Assembly (NCBI GenBank): GCA_023436685.1
Contig: JAEZIL010000134.1
Coordinates: 1-8,606 of the forward strand
Direction: 5' to 3'
Source: Bacteroidota bacterium
GTDB taxonomy: Bacteria > Bacteroidota > Bacteroidia > Chitinophagales > Chitinophagaceae
DNA length: 8,606 bases
Every line of letters begins with the position of its first letter. Positions within the stretch are counted from its first letter, which is position 1. The notes below the pieces were generated by a model, which worked only from the letters and a program-made list of their open reading frames with translations, did not search any database and had not been told where the DNA came from. Below, in pieces: positions 1 through 6,065 of this stretch. Made by a program: the position numbers and the translations under genes.

Positions 1-54
1 GAATAGAAGTTTCCTAAACTTTAGATCCAAGTTCGATTCTTGGCGGGGCTACCA
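1..54 (+). tRNA. tRNA-Arg(CCU), 3' part (5' end outside window)
   Basis: The visible part runs from the anticodon arm to the encoded CCA. The anticodon stem is GAAGT (6-10) with ACTTT (18-22, one G-U pair). The 7-base loop TTCCTAA (11-17) has U33 at 12 and anticodon CCU at 13-15. A short variable loop AGAT (23-26) follows. The T stem is CCAAG/CTTGG (27-31, 39-43) around TTCGATT. The acceptor 3' strand is CGGGGCT (44-50), with discriminator A51 and CCA 52-54. The tRNA would decode AGG. I first considered a long-variable-arm tRNA (Leu/Ser), because 7-12 can pair with 16-21, but the canonical 7-base anticodon loop and the resemblance to bacterial tRNA-Arg(CCU) argue for Arg. The D arm and acceptor 5' strand lie before position 1. 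Confidence 0.85.
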
Positions 55-59
55 ACGAT

Positions 60-90
60 AATGCCGCTCATTGAGTGGCATTTGTTTTAT
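60..90 (+). terminator. Rho-independent terminator after tRNA-Arg
   Basis: A 10-bp stem pairs 60-69 (AATGCCGCTC) with 73-82 (GAGTGGCATT) with one G-T wobble. The loop is ATT, and the T-rich tail TTTGTTTTAT follows at 81-90. It starts six bases after the tRNA CCA end and so ends the tRNA transcript. On the other strand the hairpin has no good U tract, so I do not assign it to the minus-strand gene. Confidence 0.8.
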
Positions 91-146
91 ACCCCAACAT
101 CAATATCGAAGTTTACAGGGGTAAAGCTGTTCTTAATAGTTTACGT

Positions 147-842
147 TCAACAAATCATCAGTAACCGACGCAATCCATTCTCATCTGGTGCACGGTGGAG
201 GCAAGCAGGAACCTGACTTTCAGGATGATCAACCGCCAGCCGCCACATGTTGCCAAGGCCTAAACTTATGGGCTGTGCATCAGGCCAGGCTTGATAATGC
301 AGATCAAAGAAATGTTCACTTAGGAACGATTCAAAACCGTCATCTGCTCCCCGGTATAGCTGCCTAAGCCTATCACGTATCTCTGGAACAAGCACTTTCT
401 TTTCACCTTGTGCATTGGGCAATATCTCGCTTGGGGCACCATAATAAGTGCATAAAATGGTGTCGGTAGGAATGGGAGAGCGATCTACATGGAATGAATA
501 TACATCAGTTGGGAAAAACGGGTAAGTGTCATCCCGGTCATAGCACTTTATCACATTTACGATGGGTGAAGCGCCATGAGCGTTCAATATTTTCAAATCA
601 TTTAAAAGAATTTCACGAGCAAGCTGACCCTGTTTACTTAACCGAAGATCACAAATTTCCTTTTGTCCGATCTCTGTTATGTTTCCGGTTAGCACTACCT
701 GTTTAACAATCTCGGAAAAATCACCTCGTAGAGTGCGGGTCCAGCAGATCGCATTAATATCTCCCTTAAATGGTGCAGAAACAAAATCTTCAAAATTTGT
801 GACATACTGAATGTGTTTCATGGCGTGCGATGGATCTACCAT
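147..842 (-). CDS. DUF1826-like protein, possible 2OG/Fe(II)-oxygenase-like fold
   Basis: The 231-residue protein has no signal peptide or membrane segment and is probably cytoplasmic. Two stretches resemble what I remember of the DUF1826 family: FHVD (117-120), followed ten residues later by LCTYYGAP (130-137), and the C-terminal LHRAPDENGLRRLLMI (215-230). The N-terminal GDINAICWTRTL (27-38) also fits. H118 and D120, a distal H216 and arginines at 225-226 form the order HxD...H...R, as seen in double-stranded beta-helix Fe(II)/2-oxoglutarate enzymes. That catalytic reading is my inference, not an established activity of the family. ATG 842 gives the longest form; ATG 821 (MKHIQ) is an alternative. 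There is no clear promoter or Shine-Dalgarno sequence. It is a single-gene unit, divergent from the DUF4932 gene, and its function is unknown. Confidence 0.8.
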   Translation of the reverse strand: MVDPSHAMKHIQYVTNFEDFVSAPFKGDINAICWTRTLRGDFSEIVKQVVLTGNITEIGQKEICDLRLSKQGQLAREILLNDLKILNAHGASPIVNVIKCYDRDDTYPFFPTDVYSFHVDRSPIPTDTILCTYYGAPSEILPNAQGEKKVLVPEIRDRLRQLYRGADDGFESFLSEHFFDLHYQAWPDAQPISLGLGNMWRLAVDHPESQVPACLHRAPDENGLRRLLMIC

Positions 843-998
843 ATGTGGGTGAAATTCTTTACTGTGTATTTATTTTGTAAAGGTAAGTGACCAAAACAGA
901 ACTTATATGTTACACTGCTGCATAGCAGCAAGGTAAGCATCGAACAGAAGAGCCGCTTTATCTTTTCAAGAACGGTCTTAAATATATTCTGTTATAGT

Positions 999-1006
999 TA
1001 TATTTG
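999..1006 (+). promoter_or_regulatory. Bacteroidota -7 box for the DUF4932-GNAT pair
   Basis: TATATTTG matches the Bacteroidota -7 consensus TAnnTTTG exactly. A start of transcription about seven bases downstream (near 1013) would leave a leader of about 42 nt before ATG 1055. No convincing TTTG -33 element is present 19-21 bases upstream, so the call rests on the -7 box and its position. The box overlaps the in-frame TTG at 1004, which argues against that codon being the start. Confidence 0.5.
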
Positions 1007-1054
1007 TGTAATGTGTTTGGGCGTCTCTTCTCGTCAATATCGGTACATCATCTA

Positions 1055-2128
1055 ATGCGCAAAATTGTATGCATATCGTTTTTCATTGTTCTTAGTGCCG
1101 TATGCCATGCTCAGCCTGCCCGGCTACTGGTAGGTGTAGACGAGCGCATAGAATTGCTTACCACCGTCCAACTGCTATCAGGTTATAAATGGCTTACACA
1201 AGCAGATCTTACATACAAGAAAGAGATTCTGACAGCATTTGATAAGTATAAAGATCATGAAGCAGTAGCTTATTACCGTGCTATTTCCCCGCGCTTCTAT
1301 GGTTATGAGCCGTTATTATTGCTATGCCACTACGAGTTGCCGGAGTTTAAGCAAACAGCAGCATTTACCGTGCAGGATTTTAAGGAGTTGAGGCTTGATA
1401 AATTAGGCGATACGTTGCAGGTTTTTATAAGCTTGTTGAAAGATTTTCATGTGTCCTCGGGTTTCCATAAGTTCTTTATAGCGCACAAGCCTTACTACGA
1501 TAGTATTGCCATACCAATAAGACAGGAAGCGGAAAAATATGGATATGTTGATACCATAGAAGCTCATTTTGGTACAAGGAATGTAGGGTACCATGCTATT
1601 TTGTCGCCGCTGCAAATGGATGCAGGCTTCGGGCCAATGGTGGTTACAAAAGAAGGTAATGTTTTATATGCCATAACGGGGCCAGCTTACAATAGCGGCT
1701 TATTCCCAATATTTGATAAAGATGCGCTTTTCAAAGAATTGGTGATACATGAGTTTTGCCACTCATTTTGCAATACGCTTATTGATAGTTTCTATGATGA
1801 ACTTGAAAAAGATTCATCTTTGCTGAAGCCCATACTGAAAAGCCAGCGTGAGCAAGGGTATGGAGAGTGGAAGACCTGTTTGTATGAACACCTTACGCGG
1901 GCTAATGAAATTGTGCTGAATGGAAAACTATATGGCGAAGCGATAGCCGAAGAAATATATAAAAAACAAGTGGAGGAGGATGAATGGATATACCTGGTTG
2001 GCCTATTGCCATTAATACGTGAATATAGCGCGCGTAGAGAGCAGTATGCCAATCAATATGCGCTTATGCCCAAGGTTGTTGCGTACTTCCATGAACAAAG
2101 AGAAAAGAATATTAAAGAGAATAAATAG
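1055..2128 (+). CDS. Secreted DUF4932-type putative zinc metallopeptidase
   Basis: The protein is 357 residues long. A signal peptide (K/R-rich start MRK, hydrophobic core, VCHA then Q20) predicts export to periplasm or surface. The stretch after it (VGVDERIELLTTVQLLSGY) resembles the start of DUF4932 proteins of Bacteroidota. The zincin motif HEFCH lies at residues 232-236 within ELVIHEFCHSFCN: H232 and H236 would bind zinc and E233 would be the catalytic base. The third ligand cannot be fixed by eye; glutamates after residue 260 are candidates. Peptidase activity is inferred from the motif only, and the substrate is unknown. I chose ATG 1055 rather than the in-frame TTG 1004 because the latter lies inside the -7 box and would bury the signal peptide. 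The GNAT gene begins two bases after the stop, so the two are very likely co-transcribed. Confidence 0.87.
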   Translation: MRKIVCISFFIVLSAVCHAQPARLLVGVDERIELLTTVQLLSGYKWLTQADLTYKKEILTAFDKYKDHEAVAYYRAISPRFYGYEPLLLLCHYELPEFKQTAAFTVQDFKELRLDKLGDTLQVFISLLKDFHVSSGFHKFFIAHKPYYDSIAIPIRQEAEKYGYVDTIEAHFGTRNVGYHAILSPLQMDAGFGPMVVTKEGNVLYAITGPAYNSGLFPIFDKDALFKELVIHEFCHSFCNTLIDSFYDELEKDSSLLKPILKSQREQGYGEWKTCLYEHLTRANEIVLNGKLYGEAIAEEIYKKQVEEDEWIYLVGLLPLIREYSARREQYANQYALMPKVVAYFHEQREKNIKENK

Positions 2129-2130
2129 TT

Positions 2131-2583
2131 ATGATAGTCTGTAGCAGGGTAAACTCAGGTAGTTCCGATTTTCAGGAATTGATAAGGGCACTGGACAATT
2201 ATTTGGCAGTAATAAACGGTACTGCAAATGATTTCTTTACCACGTTCAACAAAGTTGATAATATAAACCATGTAATAGTTGCGTATGACGGTGCCATCCC
2301 GGTAGGTTGTGGCGCTATAAAAGAATATGCAACAGATACGATGGAAGTAAAGCGGATGTTTGTACCTGTTGAAATGAGGGGAAAGGGTATAGCTTCCGCG
2401 GTTTTGCAGGAATTGGAAACATGGGCCAGAGAATTAAATTACAGGAGGACAATTTTAGAAACAAGCAAACAGCTAACGCCAGCCATTCAACTTTATAAAA
2501 AAAATGGGTATAATATAATATCCAACTATGGGCAGTATGAGGGTGTTACATCCAGCGTATGTTTCGAAAAGTTATTAACCTGA
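2131..2583 (+). CDS. GNAT family N-acetyltransferase
   Basis: The 150-residue cytoplasmic protein transfers an acyl group from acyl-CoA to an amine; the substrate is unknown. It shows the GNAT core in order. A beta-strand, MEVKRMFV (71-78), precedes motif A RGKGIA (83-88), which is the pyrophosphate-binding loop of the CoA site. The helix VLQELETWARE (91-101) follows, then motif B with LETSK (109-113) and AIQLYKKNGY (118-127). Length is normal for a single-domain GNAT. ATG lies two bases after the stop of the DUF4932 gene, so translation is probably coupled and no separate promoter is expected. It converges on the PepSY-like gene with only eight bases between the stops and no visible terminator there. 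Confidence 0.9.
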   Translation: MIVCSRVNSGSSDFQELIRALDNYLAVINGTANDFFTTFNKVDNINHVIVAYDGAIPVGCGAIKEYATDTMEVKRMFVPVEMRGKGIASAVLQELETWARELNYRRTILETSKQLTPAIQLYKKNGYNIISNYGQYEGVTSSVCFEKLLT

Positions 2584-2591
2584 ACAATAAC

Positions 2592-2885
2592 TTATAGCTC
2601 CGTTCCCTTAGCGTCTATTTTTACTAAAATTGTTTCATTGCTCTTCTTTAGTTCTAGCTCATAATATTCCGGAGCAGAGTTATATACATTGGCTGCCATT
2701 AACTTCCACTCATTGTATTTGGTTGTAATAACGTTTTTTATAGGGTTGGGGAGGTCTGTCGTAGCTACTTCAGCCTTAGCTGGTTGTTGCATGTTGGTTT
2801 TGGATTGAAGTATAGCAGATTTATTTTGTGCAAACGATACTAATTTGAGTGAGGCCAGTAAAAGTAGCAGTGCGATTTTTTTCAT
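2592..2885 (-). CDS. Small secreted PepSY-like protein
   Basis: The preprotein has 97 residues. The signal peptide is MKK, a Leu-rich core and SFA|Q (cleavage after A19), giving a mature periplasmic or secreted protein of about 78 residues. Mature residues 44-97 (LPNPIKNVITTKYNEW..., then YYELELKKSNETILVKIDAKGTEL in two halves) resemble one repeat of the PepSY-like domain of Bacteroidota: a helix ending in KY-x-x-W, then two strands ending in D-x-x-G. These proteins are thought to be periplasmic inhibitor or binding proteins; the role here is unknown. I use ATG 2885 rather than the upstream in-frame ATG 2921, because only the former puts the signal peptide at the N-terminus. It lies downstream of the DinB-like gene but is separated from it by a terminator hairpin, so it probably has its own weak promoter. 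Confidence 0.75.
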   Translation of the reverse strand: MKKIALLLLLASLKLVSFAQNKSAILQSKTNMQQPAKAEVATTDLPNPIKNVITTKYNEWKLMAANVYNSAPEYYELELKKSNETILVKIDAKGTEL

Positions 2886-2930
2886 GGAAAGTTTTTGGTA
2901 GATGTCATAAACGCGTGCCACTAGCGGTTA

Positions 2931-2970
2931 AATCATAAAAGGTTGGTTACAACAACCAACCCTTATGATT
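2931..2970 (-). terminator. Hairpin terminator after the DinB-like gene
   Basis: The inner 8-bp stem GGTTGGTT (2941-2948) pairs with AACCAACC (2954-2961) around a 5-base loop. The outer arms AATCATAA (2931-2938) and TTATGATT (2963-2970) also pair. Read on the minus strand, the inner stem is followed by TTTTATGATTTAA, a usable U-rich tail, about 37 bases after the DinB-like stop. On the plus strand the hairpin ends in ATTTTTA, so it may also stop readthrough from the GNAT gene. Confidence 0.65.
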
Positions 2971-3006
2971 TTTACTCTGTATATATTCTCATAAATCGGC
3001 AGTCCC

Positions 3007-3501
3007 TTATTCATACTTCATAGCAGGATGACTAAGCAGCCTGCGCCAAAGCGCGAGTTGGCCTATCATGCTTGCTTCACGGTATATTTTAAAGCTTGTC
3101 AACTCATACCATGTCATCTTCATGCCGCCCATATCAAAAATGCTGTCCAGTTTATTGTCGTCCAAGGTCATCAATGCTTGGCGCGCAAAAGGCGTAATGG
3201 TTTTCCAATCCTGTATATAATCTTCGTTGCGGGGATAGGTCACGTCATCCTGAATCCCCTTATTGTCTTTGAATAGCTCTGCGCCTGTTTGCTTTAGATC
3301 CGGCTTTATATCAGAAGCCATTAAATAACGTTGAGCAACAAGGGCGCCGGTTAGCCATGCCATATGATTTGCTTTTGTATTTAACCGATTGTGCATATCC
3401 TGCTGAGACATTCCGTCAATAGCACGTTCCAGTAGTCCCGTTTGCAAATCGAACAAGGCAAGCAAGCCTTCTGTTCGCGTACTTGAAGTTTTGTTATCCA
3501 T
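3007..3501 (-). CDS. DinB-like four-helix protein lacking the usual histidine ligands
   Basis: The 164-residue cytoplasmic protein has the overall pattern of DinB/YfiT-like putative metalloenzymes: a helix with NHMAWLTGALVAQRYLMA (45-62), a middle part with WKTITPFARQAL (99-110), and a terminal helix REASMIGQLALWRRLLS (141-157) ending AMKYE. Relatives usually read GHL in the first helix and HEAYHxGQ in the last, and those three histidines bind a divalent metal. Here the matching residues are A53, R141 and M145, so the site seems lost. H46 next to it remains, but it lies outside the usual ligand position. The function of such degenerate members is unknown; a binding or structural role is possible. 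ATG 3501 is the natural start. A candidate promoter lies upstream. Confidence 0.85.
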   Translation of the reverse strand: MDNKTSSTRTEGLLALFDLQTGLLERAIDGMSQQDMHNRLNTKANHMAWLTGALVAQRYLMASDIKPDLKQTGAELFKDNKGIQDDVTYPRNEDYIQDWKTITPFARQALMTLDDNKLDSIFDMGGMKMTWYELTSFKIYREASMIGQLALWRRLLSHPAMKYE

Positions 3502-3531
3502 AAGATGTATTTATAGTGATGAAATTTTTCA

Positions 3532-3558
3532 TAAACTTAAACCATCTGCTAAAAGCAA
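3532..3558 (-). promoter_or_regulatory. Candidate promoter of the DinB-like gene
   Basis: On the minus strand TAAGTTTA (3539-3532) matches seven of eight positions of TAnnTTTG. A TTG (3558-3556) lies 16 bases upstream, slightly closer than the usual 17-21. The leader to ATG 3501 would be about 24 nt. This is tentative. Confidence 0.3.
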
Positions 3559-3640
3559 CTGAGGTCAAAAGAGACAAAGCGAGGGCGTATTTGTGCCATT
3601 GTTGGCATACTATTTAGTTATCAGTTGTAAAACATTGAAA

Positions 3641-4411
3641 TTGAAAAGAGTTTGGTTAAGCCTTGCTGCCTGTATTGTTGTATTGCATTCTTCGGCGCAG
3701 CTTGTTGAACCTGCAAAAAAACAGCAGGAAATGAATGTGGATATGCCCGATGAAACCGAGGAAACTGACTTGGTTGATGTAGGTGAGCTGCAATTGGAAA
3801 CAGCGTTCCTGCATAATGGGTATGATACCGGCATGGCATCCAATATAGGGCAGCTTATGCTACGGTACGGTATTGCCCAACGTATTGAACTTAGGCTTTT
3901 GATAGAAGATGGCAGACAGCGCGACAGATATGTAGAAGAAACAGTACAAAGTACCTCTCCGTTAGCAATAGGTACAAAAGTCTCAATACTTAAAGACCAC
4001 TCATGGCTACCCGATATGACTTTCGTGGGATACCTGAAGTTACCTATTACCTCGCGTACCAATCAGCAAAAGCCGTATTGGTCGCCAATATTACTGATGG
4101 CCTTTCAACATAAGTTTGGTGAAAAATGGAAGTTCGAATACAATCTTGGCGTGCAGCAAGAGGCCTTTAGTACCAAGTGGAACTACATAGGAAATGGTTC
4201 CCTGCATTATAAAATTGCTGATCCGTTAGAAGTGTTTATTGAATACTATGCGCAGTTTAAGAATGGGGAAGAGCCTGACCACAATCTAGGCGGCGGCCTA
4301 GCATACCAAATAGGCCAGTCTGTGGAGTTGTACCTGTCATCCGGCACAAGGATAATTTCCAGCGAGCGCAACCATTTTTATGCGGGTGGGGTCGCCTTCC
4401 GGCTACCTTAA
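3641..4411 (+). CDS. Outer-membrane transporter-family (MetA-type) beta-barrel protein
   Basis: The protein has 256 residues from TTG 3641. The signal peptide MKRVWLSLAACIVVLHSSA|Q is followed by a short polar stretch. Then comes the family's typical opening, here ETDLVDVGELQLETAFLHNG, which resembles the D-x-x-x-x-G-x-x-x-x-E-T start of Phenol_MetA_deg/'transporter' proteins. The rest alternates short amphipathic strands with turns (RYGIAQRIELRL, SPILLMAFQHKFGEKWKFEYNLG, LEVFIEYYAQF, VELYLSSGTRI) and ends in AFRLP, as a beta-barrel does. The substrate is unknown. The longest frame starts at GTG 3593, but that would put 16 residues ahead of the K-R of the signal peptide, and GTG 3593 falls in a TATTTG that could be a degenerate -7 box. 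TTG 3641 is therefore preferred with moderate confidence. It precedes the dehydrogenase gene by 56 bases and may be co-transcribed with it. Confidence 0.8.
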   Translation: MKRVWLSLAACIVVLHSSAQLVEPAKKQQEMNVDMPDETEETDLVDVGELQLETAFLHNGYDTGMASNIGQLMLRYGIAQRIELRLLIEDGRQRDRYVEETVQSTSPLAIGTKVSILKDHSWLPDMTFVGYLKLPITSRTNQQKPYWSPILLMAFQHKFGEKWKFEYNLGVQQEAFSTKWNYIGNGSLHYKIADPLEVFIEYYAQFKNGEEPDHNLGGGLAYQIGQSVELYLSSGTRIISSERNHFYAGGVAFRLP

Positions 4412-4467
4412 TGAAACCAGTGCTGGCAAGAAGTTTATGGTATATAGGTCAATAACCATGAATTTTT

Positions 4468-5451
4468 ATGAATACGAACTACAAAGCAGAAGGAGAACAA
4501 GCAGCAGAAAAACATAGGAAAATTCAGGACCAGGTAGCAGTGGCAGATAAGCAACGGCCTAAAGAAGAAGTAAAGAGCGCTATGCAGGCAGGTGCAAGAA
4601 AATATCCCGAACCACCTGTAGCCAAACAACATTTAGAAAAGCCCGGTATTGAGGAAGATCTTGATTTTGAGCCAATGTATGATGCGCCTTACTATAAGGG
4701 ATCTGAAAAGCTGAAAGACAAGGTATCTATTATAACCGGTGGCGATTCGGGCATAGGAAGATCTGTAGCTATTTTGTATGCAAGAGAAGGTGCCGATGTA
4801 GCCATAGTATACCTTAGCGAGCATGAAGATGCAGAGAAAACCAAACAACTGGTAGAAAAAGAAGGGCGTAAGTGCCTGCTGATACCCGGCGACGTATGTA
4901 ACAGGCAGTTCTGCTTCGATGCAGTACAAAAAACCATAGATACATTTGGTAAGCTGGATATATTGGTAAATAATGCCGCATTCCAGCTGCATGTATCCAA
5001 CTTTGAAGACCTTAGCGCAGAGCACTTTGATACTACATTGAAAACTAATTTATATGGGTATTACCATATGGCGCAAGCTGCTGTTCCACATATGAAACCA
5101 GGTAGTGCCATTGTTAATTCTGGTTCGGTTACCGGCCTCATGGGTAGTCCTTCCCTATTAGATTATTCACTTACAAAGGGAGGGATCCATGCTTTTACCC
5201 GTTCGCTGGGTACGCACCTGGTGCCTAAAGGATTACGCGTAAATGCAGTAGCGCCGGGCCCCGTATGGACACCACTTAATCCTGCTGATAAAGAGAAGAA
5301 AGACATAAAGGAATTTGGTGCTGATGTGCCGATGAAACGGCCTGCACAACCCGAAGAAATAGCACCCGCTTATGTATTTCTTGCATCTTCGCATTGCTCC
5401 AGTTATATAACAGGCGAGGTGTTGCCCATTATTGGAGGCTATTCAGGATAA
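4468..5451 (+). CDS. SDR family oxidoreductase, YghA/GSP39-type
   Basis: The protein has 327 residues. About 80 charged N-terminal residues, with K/E/Q-rich segments and a PEPP motif near 47-50, precede a classical short-chain dehydrogenase domain. The Rossmann nucleotide loop is TGGDSGIG (90-97), the NNAA strand is at 168-171, the active-site Asn is N194, the Ser is S220 in NSGSVTG, and YSLTK gives Y233 and K237. The C-terminus ITGEVLPIIGGYSG is typical. It reduces or oxidises an alcohol/carbonyl with NAD(P); the substrate is unknown. The long N-terminal extension and YDAPYYKGSEKLKDKV linker match YghA of E. coli and general stress protein 39 of Bacillus, which points to a stress-related aldehyde or alcohol reductase. 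No -7 box is clear in the 56-base gap, so transcription may come from the upstream barrel gene. Confidence 0.92.
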   Translation: MNTNYKAEGEQAAEKHRKIQDQVAVADKQRPKEEVKSAMQAGARKYPEPPVAKQHLEKPGIEEDLDFEPMYDAPYYKGSEKLKDKVSIITGGDSGIGRSVAILYAREGADVAIVYLSEHEDAEKTKQLVEKEGRKCLLIPGDVCNRQFCFDAVQKTIDTFGKLDILVNNAAFQLHVSNFEDLSAEHFDTTLKTNLYGYYHMAQAAVPHMKPGSAIVNSGSVTGLMGSPSLLDYSLTKGGIHAFTRSLGTHLVPKGLRVNAVAPGPVWTPLNPADKEKKDIKEFGADVPMKRPAQPEEIAPAYVFLASSHCSSYITGEVLPIIGGYSG

Positions 5452-5469
5452 ACGAATAAAATATAAAGC

Positions 5470-5493
5470 AAAGCAAGGCAATTGCCTGGCTTT
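5470..5493. terminator. Bidirectional terminator between SDR and DUF6157 genes
   Basis: AAAGC-A-AGGC (5470-5479), loop AATT and GCCT-G-GCTTT (5484-5493) form a hairpin with one A-G mismatch. On the plus strand TTTATTGC and, later, TTTTTT follow. On the minus strand TTGCTTTATATTTT follows. It lies between two converging stops (5451 and 5498) and can serve both genes. Confidence 0.65.
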
Positions 5494-5497
5494 ATTG

Positions 5498-5926
5498 CTA
5501 GACTTTTTTCGATCGCATAGCTTTTACATGCTGTAGCGTTTTGTCTTTAACCATTTTTTTATATTCAGGCGAATCAACTCCGTATAGCGCTATCTTGCCA
5601 TTAGCATCTGCATGCACACCCCAACCGTAGCGTTTGGTAAGTGGTGAAGCCCGCAAGCAGGCCTGGCCCTTAGAGAAAAAAGCTGCACGGGCCGCATTTT
5701 TCTCAGCCTGGGTAATAGCATTTTTTTGTGCATATACTTCAAAAATCACGTCGTCCGATGTGTATTTATAAGGTTGGTGCGCTATCATATCAAACTGGTA
5801 GTTGGCCACTGTTTTCTTATCGTTTTTTTGCGGCGGTACTTCAGCAGCTGTAATGGGGCAGTCTTCGGCCACTTCTATAAAAGTATTGTGGTAGTTGGTA
5901 GTATGCAGTTTGTCTTCTGTTAGCAT
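5498..5926 (-). CDS. DUF6157 family protein
   Basis: The protein has 142 residues from ATG 5926. It is soluble and has no signal peptide. The sequence carries what I recall as family landmarks of DUF6157: LHTTNYHNTFIEVAEDCP (7-24), PPQKNDKKTVANYQFD (31-46), YTSDDVIFEVYAQ (55-67), AFFSKGQACLRASPLTKRYGWGVH (in two parts, about 81-104), and IALYGVDSPEY near the end. These are conserved across Bacteroidota and other bacteria; no biochemical function is established that I know of. An in-frame GTG at 6001 would add 25 residues with no family resemblance, so ATG 5926 is chosen. TATTTTTA on the minus strand (5951-5944) is a weak -7 candidate very close to the start. It is a single-gene unit, divergent from the DoxX-like gene. 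Confidence 0.88.
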   Translation of the reverse strand: MLTEDKLHTTNYHNTFIEVAEDCPITAAEVPPQKNDKKTVANYQFDMIAHQPYKYTSDDVIFEVYAQKNAITQAEKNAARAAFFSKGQACLRASPLTKRYGWGVHADANGKIALYGVDSPEYKKMVKDKTLQHVKAMRSKKV

Positions 5927-6025
5927 AGGATATTGTTGTACGGTAAAAATACACAGTTTTGATAATGTCGTATTCTGCCCCACACTATGACGTTTTTGCA
6001 CCCTGACTTATAGCGATATCTGTAA

Positions 6026-6033
6026 TACTTTTG
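6026..6033 (+). promoter_or_regulatory. Bacteroidota -7 box for the DoxX-like gene pair
   Basis: TACTTTTG matches TAnnTTTG exactly. It lies 32 bases before ATG 6066, giving a leader of about 25 nt. The nearest TTTG upstream (5995-5998) is 27 bases away, too far for a standard -33 element, so only the -7 half is supported. Confidence 0.5.
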
Positions 6034-6065
6034 TTTCATAAATCACAAACCGAGAACACACTATT

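Noticed and set aside
7..21. Long variable arm (AAGTTT/AAACTT) suggesting tRNA-Leu or tRNA-Ser
   Set aside because: The same bases form a canonical anticodon arm with a 7-base loop TTCCTAA, and the spacing to the T arm fits a short variable loop.
90..123. TACCCC ... GGGGTA inverted repeat
   Set aside because: Only six pairs around a 22-base loop with no U tract on either strand; likely chance.
1..146. tRNA-Arg(CCU) as a possible integration site of a mobile element
   Set aside because: tRNA 3' ends are common attachment sites, but I see no repeat of the T-arm/acceptor sequence later in the window and no integrase or other mobility gene.
494..706. Plus-strand reading frame inside the DUF1826-like gene
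   Set aside because: It is the antisense shadow of a gene with clear family landmarks, and its translation resembles nothing.
916..930. Small hairpin TGCTGC-ATA-GCAGCA in the divergent intergenic region
   Set aside because: A perfect but short 6-bp stem without a U tract. It could be an operator, but nothing supports that; the 843-1054 gap otherwise shows only the -7 box.
4633..5025. Minus-strand reading frames opposite the SDR gene
   Set aside because: The plus strand encodes all SDR motifs in order; the antisense translations are Cys/Tyr/Phe-rich shadows.
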